Below, piece by piece: positions 38,140 to 46,534 of a DNA stretch of 64,000 nucleotides (its first letter is position 1; each line of letters begins with the position of its first letter). The notes under the pieces are model-generated. The model was not told the DNA's origin. It made no database searches and worked only from the letters and a program-made list of their open reading frames with translations. This stretch comes from Streptomyces mirabilis. Its GTDB lineage: Bacteria; Actinomycetota; Actinomycetes; Streptomycetales; Streptomycetaceae. The position numbers and the translations under genes are program-made. The stretch spans positions 9,238,001 to 9,302,000 of the forward strand of contig NZ_JBCJKP010000001.1 in assembly GCF_039503195.1 (NCBI RefSeq), written 5' to 3'.

Positions 38140-39489
38140 TCAGCGCTGGGTGTAGATGAAGCCGAGCTTGTCGACCTCGTCGCCCGTGCGCCCGTGGAAC
38201 CCGGCGATCTGCCAGCCCGACGGCGCCGTGCGCGTCACACAGTCCGAGGTCGTCGTACCACCCGCCAGGCTGTTGCCGAGGTTGGTGGTGAACTTGGCAG
38301 AGAAGATACGGGTGTTGCCGTCCTTCACGCCCTGGCACAGCTGCGCCGAGGTGACGTACTCGCCGCTGCCGAGGGTGAGCGACGAGGCGGTGCCGCCCGT
38401 GCCGCCGTGGGTCAGCGTCGTGCCGTTGCTCAGCGTCAGGCCCATCTGGTCGACGCGCGAGCCGCTGCGCAGGGTGAGGGTGGTCGCCCTGGCGCCTGCC
38501 GGCACGCTGTCGATGTCGTTGAAGTAGTCCCCGTGCGGGCCGCCGAACTGGTCGCTCAGCTGGAAGGAGGGGTTGCGCGACCAGGTGAACTTGGCGGTGA
38601 TCGGGTCGTGGTCGGAGAGCATCAGCCCGTCCGAGGTCAGGAAGCTCGCGTGCTCGTTGTTGTAGCTCGTGGCGTTGAGCGTGACCAGCTTGCTGCCGCG
38701 ATACAGGATCTTGTCCACGACCTCGCAGGTGTTGGGCACGGTGGCGCCGGTCTGGTCGCAGACCAGCGCCTCGCTGCCCTTGGCGGGCGGGGTGCCGCCG
38801 CGGATGAGCTTGACCCAGGCGTCGGTCAGGCCGTTGGCCGCGCCGAACTCGGCGATCGTGTCGCCGGTGCGCGTGTAGCGGGTGTTGGTGTCACCCATGA
38901 CCACCACGGCGTTGCCCTTGGAGTGGCTCTGGATGAAGGCCGTGAGCTGGTCGAGGTTGTCGGCCCGCGAGGCCAGGTCGCCGTCGTTCGTGCCCGCGTT
39001 GGTGTGCAGGTTGTAGAAGTCGACGTAGACGCCCTCGGCCAGCCGTTCCCGCATGAACGTGAAGCCCTTGGGGGTCAGGCAGTCGCCCGAGTCGATCTGG
39101 CAGGAGTTCCAGTGCACCCGCTCGAAGTCGTCGGTGTCGTAGGAGATCTTCGACAGGGTGTTGAGCCCGCTGCCGATCCCGGCGCCACCGCTGGTGGGTG
39201 TGCGGTAGGCGTGCGTGGTGTCGCCCGCGTAGAGATAGGCGTGGTAGTTGAAGTCCTCCTCCACGTGGACGATGTCGTACGGGCCGAGCCGCTGGCCTAT
39301 CGCCGTGGTGCTGGTGTCGCGCGGGGTCGAGGCGCTGGAGAGGGCCTCGGGGAGTCCGGCCACGTTGTAGCTGAGCACGTTGAAGGTGCCCGAGTCGGCG
39401 GCTGCCGCGGCGGGGGCGGTTGCCGTAAGCCCACCGAGGGCCGCGGCTGCCGCGGCCAGTGTGGCGAGGACTCTTCGGAAAGGTGACAT
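38140..39489 (-). CDS. Secreted endonuclease/exonuclease/phosphatase-fold enzyme with jacalin-like tail
   Basis: The product has 449 residues: a Sec signal peptide (cleavage near AAAAADS), an EEP domain (about 35-305), and a C-terminal jacalin-like lectin domain (about 310-449, ending WQIAGFHGRTGDEVDKLGF). EEP catalytic motifs are SYNVAGLPEA, VEEDF (metal Glu), MGDTNTRY and SDHDPI. The fold covers DNases, sphingomyelinases and inositol phosphatases; the substrate here is not evident. The lectin tail suggests anchoring to glycans. It ends the minus-strand block that begins with the arabinan genes, 43 bases after the GH43 gene. Confidence 0.85.
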   Translation of the reverse strand: MSPFRRVLATLAAAAAALGGLTATAPAAAAADSGTFNVLSYNVAGLPEALSSASTPRDTSTTAIGQRLGPYDIVHVEEDFNYHAYLYAGDTTHAYRTPTSGGAGIGSGLNTLSKISYDTDDFERVHWNSCQIDSGDCLTPKGFTFMRERLAEGVYVDFYNLHTNAGTNDGDLASRADNLDQLTAFIQSHSKGNAVVVMGDTNTRYTRTGDTIAEFGAANGLTDAWVKLIRGGTPPAKGSEALVCDQTGATVPNTCEVVDKILYRGSKLVTLNATSYNNEHASFLTSDGLMLSDHDPITAKFTWSRNPSFQLSDQFGGPHGDYFNDIDSVPAGARATTLTLRSGSRVDQMGLTLSNGTTLTHGGTGGTASSLTLGSGEYVTSAQLCQGVKDGNTRIFSAKFTTNLGNSLAGGTTTSDCVTRTAPSGWQIAGFHGRTGDEVDKLGFIYTQR

Positions 39490-39532
39490 GGGGGTGTCTC
39501 CTGGGGACTCGGTACTGAGGGATGACGGAGCG

Positions 39533-40927
39533 TCAGTAGCCGACCGAGAACGTGGCGTCGGCCTTTTCTGTGCTGGTGGAGATGGGGTCGATGCGCAGGA
39601 CGTAGTTTGCGTGGCGGATGTGACGGTCCGGATAGTTGAAGGAGCGGAAAGATGACCAGGAGGTGTCGGCCAGGCCCGCGGTCCGGTAGAACGTGGCGTC
39701 CTGCGCGAACGTCGTCGTGCTGTCGTTGACGTCCAGTTGCAGCTGGTAGTTGTAGTGCCTCAGATAGCGCGTGGGATAGCTGACGGACTGGAAGGACACC
39801 CCGGAGCTGTCGGCGAGCCCCGGCACGAGCTTCCACTCCGCGTCGGTGTACGGGTCGAACGGGTAGGCGTCGATCCGGCCGACGTAGTTGACGTGACGGA
39901 CGTAACGGTCCGGGTAGTTGTAGGACTTGATGCGATTCCAGCTCGGCTTGCCGTACGCCGCCAGGAGGTTGTCGTACTCGGTGGTGCTGATCGGCTGGAT
40001 GGTGCCGTGCTTGGAGTTGACCGGCTGGGTGTAGAGCCGTTGGTCGACCGCGGTCCAGGTGCCCGCGGCCAGGTCGCCGGTCTGCCAGGCGTAGAAGACA
40101 CCGTTGGGGGTGTAGGTGTCTCCCCAGAGGTACCAGGGGCTGGACGTCTGGGACTTGACGAGGATGGGGGCCTCGGTGCCGCCGTGCGCGACCGGTGTGC
40201 TGAACACGGTGAAGCTGCCCGGTTCCAGGGAGGTCGACTTGGCGCCGACCAGCGTCTGGTCCTTCTTGAAGTAGAGGTAGTTGACCCCGCCGACGCCCAC
40301 GGCCAGGTCGCCGTCGATGACGTCGTAGCCGGGGTCGAAGAAGACCTGGGCCGTCGACGCGGTCGCGAAGTCGGTGGTGTAGTTCACCATGATGACGTTG
40401 TGGCCCGTGGAGTTGACGGCCGAGTAGATGATCCCGTACTGGCCGCGTCTCGCGTCCCAGTACGCCTCCGGAGCCCAGCTGTGGGTGGCCATGTCGTGCA
40501 GCTTCAGCCGCCGGTAGCCGGTGAATGAGCGCAGGTCGACGGAGTCCCAGACATGAATGTATTGGCTCTGCAGGCTCCAGTCGGTGCCCTTGAGGTCGGT
40601 GGCGAGCACGACGAACGTGCCGTCCTGCTTACGGAGGATGAACGGGTCGCGCAGGCCGCCGGTGCCCCCGGTCGGGGTCACGACCGGGTTGTTCTGGTTC
40701 AGCGGCATCCACTGGAGCGAGTCGGTGCTGACGGCGAGATGGAGGCCGTAGTCGTCACCGAGGCCGTTCGGGGACTCGGTGAAGTAGCCCATCACGTAAG
40801 CGGATCCGGTCGCGGCGCGGGCGGACGGGGTGCCGATCGCGAAGGAGGTGGTGAGGGCGGCCATCGCCCCCAGCACGGTGCGGCGGGACGGCTGAAGGGG
40901 GCTGGGGCTGTCGCTCATCAGGTTCAT
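39533..40927 (-). CDS. Secreted GH43-like arabinanase/arabinofuranosidase with AbfB domain
   Basis: The product has 464 residues with a Tat signal (SRRTVLGAMAAL). A five-bladed propeller (about 40-330) carries GLRDPFIL (Asp pKa modulator) and SWAPEAYW (Glu acid), typical of GH43. An AbfB ligand-binding domain follows, with repeated YNYPDRYVRHVNY and SYPTRYLRHYNY segments for arabinose-substituted xylan or arabinan. It lies 68 bases after the next GH43 gene on the same strand. The frame is open to 40999, where the ATG overlaps the previous stop (ATGA); ATG 40927 (or 40918) is preferred as Tat start. Confidence 0.85.
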   Translation of the reverse strand: MNLMSDSPSPLQPSRRTVLGAMAALTTSFAIGTPSARAATGSAYVMGYFTESPNGLGDDYGLHLAVSTDSLQWMPLNQNNPVVTPTGGTGGLRDPFILRKQDGTFVVLATDLKGTDWSLQSQYIHVWDSVDLRSFTGYRRLKLHDMATHSWAPEAYWDARRGQYGIIYSAVNSTGHNVIMVNYTTDFATASTAQVFFDPGYDVIDGDLAVGVGGVNYLYFKKDQTLVGAKSTSLEPGSFTVFSTPVAHGGTEAPILVKSQTSSPWYLWGDTYTPNGVFYAWQTGDLAAGTWTAVDQRLYTQPVNSKHGTIQPISTTEYDNLLAAYGKPSWNRIKSYNYPDRYVRHVNYVGRIDAYPFDPYTDAEWKLVPGLADSSGVSFQSVSYPTRYLRHYNYQLQLDVNDSTTTFAQDATFYRTAGLADTSWSSFRSFNYPDRHIRHANYVLRIDPISTSTEKADATFSVGY

Positions 40928-40995
40928 CTCCCTCTCTTCCTCGGCTGAGGCTGAGGCCGTGGATGTGGCTGTGGATGTTGATGCGGCTGCGGCGG

Positions 40996-42405
40996 TCATG
41001 CCCAGGCCGTCACGGGTACGAAGGAGCTGTCCTGGCGGAAGAGGTCGGTGCCCTCCGGCACGTCCACACGAAGCTGGTAGTTGTAGTGGCGCAGGTAGTA
41101 GCCCGGGTAGTTGTACGACTCGAAGCGGACGGCGCCGTCGGGGGTGCTGGTGCGGATGACGAACGTGGCGTCCTTGGCGAACGCCGACGTACCGTCGTCG
41201 GCGTCGAAGCGGCCACGGAAGTCCCAGTGGCGCAGGTAGGTGCCGGCCGCGTCCCGGAAGGAGTACGCGTTCGCGTCGGCGAGGCCCGGCACTACGGTGA
41301 AGGTGGACGCCTGCTTCTCGGCGGTGGTGCTGGAACTGCTGACCACGGGCAGGTCGAGCAGCGCGGACTGTTCCTGCCAGTAGCGGGTGGAGTAGTTGCC
41401 CGACCGGAAGGAACGGGTCACGCCCGTGGCCAGGTCGCCACCGCCGGACACCGTCTCCTTGATCACGGTGAAGTGGCGGGCCGTTCCGGAGATGCCCGGC
41501 AGCTTCTTCGGGGCGGTCCAGGTCGCGAAGGTGTCGTAGCTGTCGCTGTAGTAGTAACTGCCGTCGCCGTAGCCGTCGAAGAAGATCCGCCAGGCGCCGT
41601 TGTCGAGCTGGATCACCGAGGGACCCTCACGGGTGCCGCCCCAGCCGGCCCAGTCGCCGGTGCGGGTGACGGTGTACGGCCCGGTCAGGCTGGAGGCGGT
41701 CGCGTACTCGATGTACTTCGTCGTCTCGTTCTTCGGGAACGCGTGGTAGGTGGAGCCGATCTTCACGATGAACGTGTCGATGTGGTTGGCGCCGATGCCG
41801 GACAGAGCGACGGGTGAACTCCAGCCGGTGAGCGCGGAGTTGGTGGCCTTCATCACATACGGCGTGAAGATCCACTCGTTGTCGGTGGTCGAGCAGGACA
41901 CGATGACGTTCACGCTGCCGTCGCTGTCGACGAACCACTCGGGCGCCCACGCGCGGGACAGATTGGTGAGCGGGACCGTGTAGTCGTACAGGAAGGTCCA
42001 GTTGGCCCGGTCGGAGCTGCGGGCGAAGCCGATGGTGGTGCTGACGTCCTGCCACGTGTGTGTGGTGTAGGTGAGGTAGTAGTAGCCGTCGGTGTGCTTG
42101 AACACGCTGGCGTCGCGGATGCGGTTGCTGGGCGGGGTGTAGGCGGAGGACTTGACGAGCCGGAAGTCGGTCGCGTCGTCGGACTGGTACACGTTCACGG
42201 TGCCGTCGTCGCTGTTGAGGAAGGGCACGATGGTGTAGCGGGTGGCCGAGCCGTGGACGGGGGCGGCCGCGGCGGCCGAGCCGAGCAGGCCGGGCAGTTC
42301 GCCCAGCACGAGTGCGGTCGCGGGTATCGCGACCATCGCGCGCAGCAGACTGCGGCGGGACGGGTCGAGCGGCGTCGAGGACGGCTTCCGGTCGGGGGCG
42401 ATCAT
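40996..42405 (-). CDS. Secreted GH43-like enzyme with AbfB domain
   Basis: The product has 469 residues with a Tat-like signal (SRRSLLRAMVAIPATALVL). The propeller has RIRDASVFKHTDGYYYLTY (Asp) and RAWAPEWFVD (Glu acid) and continues to about 330. A C-terminal AbfB/CBM42 domain (RFESYNYPGYYLRHYNYQ) follows. It is a likely extracellular arabinofuranosidase or xylosidase on arabinan/arabinoxylan. AAGGAGA 8 bases upstream fixes the ATG at 42405. It starts 92 bases after the GH127/146 gene and probably shares its transcript. Confidence 0.88.
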   Translation of the reverse strand: MIAPDRKPSSTPLDPSRRSLLRAMVAIPATALVLGELPGLLGSAAAAAPVHGSATRYTIVPFLNSDDGTVNVYQSDDATDFRLVKSSAYTPPSNRIRDASVFKHTDGYYYLTYTTHTWQDVSTTIGFARSSDRANWTFLYDYTVPLTNLSRAWAPEWFVDSDGSVNVIVSCSTTDNEWIFTPYVMKATNSALTGWSSPVALSGIGANHIDTFIVKIGSTYHAFPKNETTKYIEYATASSLTGPYTVTRTGDWAGWGGTREGPSVIQLDNGAWRIFFDGYGDGSYYYSDSYDTFATWTAPKKLPGISGTARHFTVIKETVSGGGDLATGVTRSFRSGNYSTRYWQEQSALLDLPVVSSSSTTAEKQASTFTVVPGLADANAYSFRDAAGTYLRHWDFRGRFDADDGTSAFAKDATFVIRTSTPDGAVRFESYNYPGYYLRHYNYQLRVDVPEGTDLFRQDSSFVPVTAWA

Positions 42406-42496
42406 TTCTGCGGCTCTCCTTGTTTCTGTTGATCCGGATGGGGCGCGGCGGGTCCGCGTCCCCACCCGTCCTGCGCACACGTCGAGGTGCCGTCGC

Positions 42497-45046
42497 CTAG
42501 GCCTGGGCCAGGGCGGCGACCTCCTCGGCCGTGAGGGTCTCGCCGTACACACGGAAGTCGTCGACCGCACCCCTCAGGTAGGGGTCGGCGTACTGCGACC
42601 TGCCGAGGTACCCGGCACGGAGGTGATGGCCGAAGTAGCGCGGATCCACCGTGACCTGGGCGTTCCGTCCGACCTCCTGCCCGTCGACGTACAGGACGGC
42701 GGTCCCGCCGCCGTACGTCACCGCCACGTGCACCCAGCGGTCGGTGGGCAGCGGCGCGGCGTCGACGCGTTGCTCGGCGCCCGCGCCCCCGGCGGTGATG
42801 GCGTAGCGGAGGGTGCCGTCGCCGCTGAGCGGGGTGAGGAACATGTTGGCCGTGACGCCGGTGCCGAGGTCGAACACCCGGCTCCAGACGCCGGGTTGGC
42901 CGTCCAGCCGCACCCAGGTGGCCAGCGTGTAGACGGCGGCGCCCGCGAGGAGGTCGTCGGCCAGGCGTACGTACCCGTCCGTGCCGTCGAGCGCCACCGC
43001 GCCACCGTCGGCGCCGGCCGCCGTCCAGGCGGCACCGCCGACGAGCCGGGCGGCCTTCCCGTTCCCGGTGGCGTCGGCGGCCGTGCTCCCGGAGGTCTCG
43101 TCGAAACGGTGCCAGGCGGCGAACTCCGGTGGCGGGGGCGGTGGTTCACCGGTCTGCCAGTACACGGAGTAGTGCTGGTGGTGCACCCGGGAGATCGGCA
43201 GCAGTGACACGTCCTGGCCGTCGGCGCGGGCGGTGAACCGCAGCGGCTCCTGCGACTCCTTCCGTACGGATCCGGTGTCCAGGCGCGGCAGCCACGGCGT
43301 CGCCCGGTCTCCGTACGCCCCTGCCAGGACCACCGGGCCGTGCAGTACCGCCTGTACGTCGGGGTCGTCGGGCGTGGGCTCCATGACCGTGCGCATGGGC
43401 AGCGACACCTCGACCCGGTCCCCGGCGCGCCACTCCCGGTCGAGGGTCAGCCAGCTGCCGGGCTCCGGACGGTCGGGCAGAGCACGGCCGTTGAGTGTCG
43501 CGCGGGCGTCCGCGGCCCAGGACGGGATACGGACGAGCAGCTGGTGTGCGGCCCGTCCGGCGGTGACGGTCAACACGGTCGACGACCGATCGGGGAAGGA
43601 GGTGGTCTGCCGCCAAGTAATGTTCCTGTCACGCCAGTTGACCTGCGACGGGATGAACAGGTTCACCAGCAGCCGGTGCCGGTCGTGCGAGTAGACCGTG
43701 TCGGCGAACTTCGCCTGTGTCTCCATGCCGGTGCCGTGGTCGCAGGAGAAGTTGTCGTAGTCGGTCGAGTACGCGTCCGGGTCGGTGCCCATGAAGGACG
43801 GCTGCTGCTTGAAGGCGTCGGGGCCCAGACCCGTGTAGTAGATGTTGAAGCCGTGCGCCGAGTCCGGGTCCTGCTCACCGAGCATCTGGTTGAACAGGGT
43901 GCGCTCGTAGTAGTCGAGCAGATCGGTGCGCCGAGGTGTGCGGAAGTGCAGCAGCCGGGTCAGCTTCAGCATGTTGTAGCTGTTGCAGTTCTCGCAGGTG
44001 TTGTTGGACAACTGGCCCGCGATGACATCCGGTTCGTGAAAACCCTCGCCGTTGCTGTTCCCGCCGATCACGTAGGTGTGGTGGTCGGTGACGATCTGCC
44101 AGAAGTTCTCGGCGATCGTGCGGTAACGGTCGGGCAGACCCTCCTCCCACAGGCGCAGGGCGCCGACCATCTTGGGGATCTGGGTGTTGGCGTGCAGCCC
44201 CGCGAGCTTGTCCTCGTTCCTGGCCAGCGGGTCGAAGACGCGGGCGTGTGTGAAGCGTTCGGCGACGGCGAGCCACTTGGCGGCGCCGGTGAGGGCGTGC
44301 AGATCGGCGAACACGTCGTTCATGCCGCCGAACTCCGTCTCCAGCACCCGCTGCATCTGCTCGTACGACAACGGCTCGGTGCGCCGGTCGACCCACTCGG
44401 CCTGGCGCAGCACGACGTCGAGGGCCTGACCGCTGCCGGTCAGCCGGTGTTGTTCGACCAGCCCGGCCATGATCTTGTGGATCGTGTAGTACGGCGCCCA
44501 TACGCCGGTCCCGGCTTCGAGGCGGTCGAAGAAGCTCTCGGGGAACGCGGACAGGTAGCCCGCGCCGAAGCCCGCGGCGGGGGAGGCGGCCTGGCACTCG
44601 GCGAGCGCCGCGACGAGCCGGTGGCCCTTGTCGCGCAGGGCCCGCTCCCCGGTGTCGGCGAAGGCGAGGGCGAGCCCGGAGAGCAGATGGCCGGTCGAGT
44701 GGCCGCGCAACTCGACGCTCGGGCCCTCCCAGCCACCGCACGGCTGGGCGGTGCTGGGCAGGCCGACGTTCGTACGGAAGGTGTGGAGCAGCCGGTCGAT
44801 GTCCACGAAGCGCAGATAGGCGGAGTTGCGCTGCTGGTTGTCCCGGAAGGCGCTGTCCAGGAGGGTCACCGAGCCGAGAGGGAACGGCCGGACGGGTGTG
44901 GCGGCGTCGTGGGCGACCGGGGCGCCCGGGGCGTTGGTCCCGGTCGAGACGTGGGCCGTGCCGCCGCCGGTCGCGGCCAGGGTCATCGCGGCCGTGGACG
45001 TGCCGGTGACGGCGAGGAAGTGACGTCTGTCGAGTGGGGGGTTCAC
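42497..45046 (-). CDS. Secreted GH127/GH146 (DUF1680) beta-L-arabinofuranosidase with LamG domain
   Basis: The product has 849 residues: a Tat signal (LDRRHFLAVTG), an (alpha/alpha)6 barrel of the DUF1680 family (about 55-640), and a C-terminal LamG/concanavalin-like domain (about 690-849). The zinc/catalytic ENCNSYNMLKL is intact. The second motif reads CDHGTGME where many relatives have CCxGTGME, so one of two adjacent Cys is Asp. The family removes beta-L-arabinofuranose. The GTG start at 45046 has GGAGGT upstream. It opens the block with two GH43-AbfB genes. Confidence 0.85.
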   Translation of the reverse strand: MNPPLDRRHFLAVTGTSTAAMTLAATGGGTAHVSTGTNAPGAPVAHDAATPVRPFPLGSVTLLDSAFRDNQQRNSAYLRFVDIDRLLHTFRTNVGLPSTAQPCGGWEGPSVELRGHSTGHLLSGLALAFADTGERALRDKGHRLVAALAECQAASPAAGFGAGYLSAFPESFFDRLEAGTGVWAPYYTIHKIMAGLVEQHRLTGSGQALDVVLRQAEWVDRRTEPLSYEQMQRVLETEFGGMNDVFADLHALTGAAKWLAVAERFTHARVFDPLARNEDKLAGLHANTQIPKMVGALRLWEEGLPDRYRTIAENFWQIVTDHHTYVIGGNSNGEGFHEPDVIAGQLSNNTCENCNSYNMLKLTRLLHFRTPRRTDLLDYYERTLFNQMLGEQDPDSAHGFNIYYTGLGPDAFKQQPSFMGTDPDAYSTDYDNFSCDHGTGMETQAKFADTVYSHDRHRLLVNLFIPSQVNWRDRNITWRQTTSFPDRSSTVLTVTAGRAAHQLLVRIPSWAADARATLNGRALPDRPEPGSWLTLDREWRAGDRVEVSLPMRTVMEPTPDDPDVQAVLHGPVVLAGAYGDRATPWLPRLDTGSVRKESQEPLRFTARADGQDVSLLPISRVHHQHYSVYWQTGEPPPPPPEFAAWHRFDETSGSTAADATGNGKAARLVGGAAWTAAGADGGAVALDGTDGYVRLADDLLAGAAVYTLATWVRLDGQPGVWSRVFDLGTGVTANMFLTPLSGDGTLRYAITAGGAGAEQRVDAAPLPTDRWVHVAVTYGGGTAVLYVDGQEVGRNAQVTVDPRYFGHHLRAGYLGRSQYADPYLRGAVDDFRVYGETLTAEEVAALAQA

Positions 45047-45104
45047 GAAGACCTCCGCATGCCGAAGAACCGGGCGGTGGTGTCCCGTCACCACCCTGCT
45101 CTCG

Positions 45105-45157
45105 TTCGAAATACCGAATGTTGTGCGACATGCTGTGCAACATGCAGTGCGAGGCAT
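45105..45157. promoter_or_regulatory. Candidate operator upstream of the arabinan gene block
   Basis: The dyad TTCG-AAATAC-CGAA (45105-45118) is followed by three imperfect 12-bp tandem units (TGTGCGACATGC, TGTGCAACATGC, AGTGCGAGGCAT; 45122-45157). The stretch also forms an inverted repeat ATGTTG ... CAACAT. It lies 59-111 bases upstream of the minus-strand GH127/146 start. Confidence 0.5.
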
Positions 45158-45292
45158 CACGGTAAGGGCTTGCTGGGTGATGTGAATAGTGCTTGTGGTG
45201 AAGGAAGTTGGCGGGAGAGGACCGGGGGTTCACAGGGGCGGACGGCGGCTGTGGTGTGCCGGGTGTCGGCGGCGCTGTTTAGGGTGGTCCGC

Positions 45293-45784
45293 GTGACGGA
45301 GAAGACCAGCAGACCACTCGCCGTGTTCGACCTCGACGGCACGCTCGCGGACAGCGCGCACCGGCAGCGGTTCCTGGAGCGCAAGCCGCGGGACTGGGAC
45401 GCGTTCTTCGCTGCCGCGCCGCAGGATCCGCCGCTCGCGGAGGGGGTGACCCTGGCGTTGCGCAGCATGGAGGAGTGCGAGGTGGTCTATCTGACCGGCC
45501 GTCCCGAGCGCTGCCGCCGCGACACCGTCGAGTGGCTGGCCGCGCAGGGGTTGCCCGCAGGGCGCGTCTGGATGCGACGAGACGACGACCGCAGGCCCGC
45601 CCGTCACACCAAACTGGACGTCCTGCGCCGGCTCGCGCGCGACCGTGAGATCCACGTCCTGGTCGACGACGACGAACTCGTCTGCGACGAGGCGGAACGG
45701 GCCGGCTTCAGGGTCGTCCGAGCCCGCTGGGCCACGGCGTCCGCGGCACTGAAGGACGCACAGGAGCGGGAGGGACGGACCTAG
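45293..45784 (+). CDS. HAD-superfamily phosphatase (polynucleotide-kinase-phosphatase type)
   Basis: The product has 163 residues. HAD motifs are visible: FDLDGTLAD (nucleophile Asp), VVYLTGRPE (motif II Thr), HTKLDVLRRL (Lys) and VLVDDDELVCDEA (acidic motif). Family members hydrolyse phosphate esters, including DNA 3'-phosphates; the substrate is unknown. TAGGGT at 45280-45285 ends 7 bases before the GTG, which suggests a leaderless transcript. The longer in-frame extension upstream is antisense to the GH127/146 gene and noncoding. Confidence 0.8.
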   Translation: MTEKTSRPLAVFDLDGTLADSAHRQRFLERKPRDWDAFFAAAPQDPPLAEGVTLALRSMEECEVVYLTGRPERCRRDTVEWLAAQGLPAGRVWMRRDDDRRPARHTKLDVLRRLARDREIHVLVDDDELVCDEAERAGFRVVRARWATASAALKDAQEREGRT

Positions 45785-45803
45785 ACGGACCTAGGGGTCC
45801 GTC
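45784..45803. terminator. Hairpin after HAD phosphatase
   Basis: GACGGACC-TAGG-GGTCCGTC (8-bp stem) starts at the last base of the stop codon. Confidence 0.6.
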
Positions 45804-45924
45804 GGGGGAGTTGGGGGGGCGGCTCAGGTCCGCCCGAGATGTCGCTTCCCCAGGGGCCGCCCTGCCCAGGCCCTGTCGTCACATCCCTGTCCGCCCGGTG
45901 ACGCCCATTCGACGACAGGACCCA

Positions 45925-45946
45925 GGGCCCCGTTTCCGAGGGGCCC
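45925..45946. terminator. Hairpin before the dodecin gene end
   Basis: GGGCCCC (45925-45931) pairs with GGGGCCC (45940-45946) across 8 bases, 48 bases downstream of the minus-strand dodecin gene. The gap 45804-45993 holds no gene. Confidence 0.5.
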
Positions 45947-45993
45947 GGGGCGAGGCGGCCATGGGTCTCCCGGGCTTCGGAAGGCCCCGGGGC

Positions 45994-46209
45994 TCAGGCG
46001 CCGTCCTCCAGGCGGAAGCCGACCTTCAGGCCGACCTGGTAGTGCTCGACCTCCCCGTCCACGATCTGCCCCCTGACCTGGGTGATCTCGAACCAGTCCA
46101 GGTTGCGCAGGGTCTGCGAGGCCCGGGAGATCCCGTTGCGAATGGCCTGGTCGACGCCCTCGTGGGAGGTGCCGACGATCTCGGTGACCCGATACGTGTG
46201 GTCGGACAT
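45994..46209 (-). CDS. Dodecin
   Basis: The product has 71 residues and is a small beta-alpha-beta-beta dodecin. It has the family core TYRVTEIVGTSHEGVDQAI, SRASQTLRNLDWFEIT and a C-terminal VGLKVGFRLE. Dodecins assemble into 12-mers that bind flavin or CoA and store or buffer them. GGAG about 8-14 bases before the ATG at 46209 supports the start. Confidence 0.9.
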   Translation of the reverse strand: MSDHTYRVTEIVGTSHEGVDQAIRNGISRASQTLRNLDWFEITQVRGQIVDGEVEHYQVGLKVGFRLEDGA

Positions 46210-46289
46210 GCGGGTGCTCCTCTCCGCCGTGGCGGGTGCGCCACGCGTCACTCCACGGTGCCTCACGGCGCGGCGGTGCGCGAGACGTC

Positions 46290-46444
46290 GGGGCACCGTG
46301 GGTGACCCGGGTGTATGTGGGGGCGGGCGTAAGTCCATTCGTCGAGCAGGGCGCGGTTGGGCGTTCGACCTTGCCATTGGTCTGCGGCCGGTGAGGCCGG
46401 GTGCGCTTGTGTGAGATCCCGGGCAGAACCGTCGAGGCGGGCAA
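46290..46444 (-). pseudogene. Remnant of an IS481-type transposase (C-terminal part, frameshifted)
   Basis: Reading the minus strand gives SHKRTRPHRPQTNGKVER, the strongly conserved segment before the last catalytic Glu of DDE transposases of IS481 type. A one-base deletion at CGCCCAACCGC then shifts into the continuation NRALLDEWTYARP. The N-terminal two thirds of the gene are absent, as are recognisable terminal repeats. It fills much of the gap between dodecin and the MFS gene; the remaining gap bases hold nothing recognised. Confidence 0.8.
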
Positions 46445-46534
46445 GAATTCGGTACGGACCTCGGGGAGGCATTCCCGCTTTTCCTGCGGACTTCGTCGCC
46501 CCCGCGTGCGAGACGCCTCGCCTGCTTCGACGCC

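Noticed and set aside
43340..45292. Plus-strand extension upstream of the HAD phosphatase
   Set aside because: It is antisense to the GH127/146 gene. Only the final 163 codons encode a HAD domain, with GTG 45293 as start.
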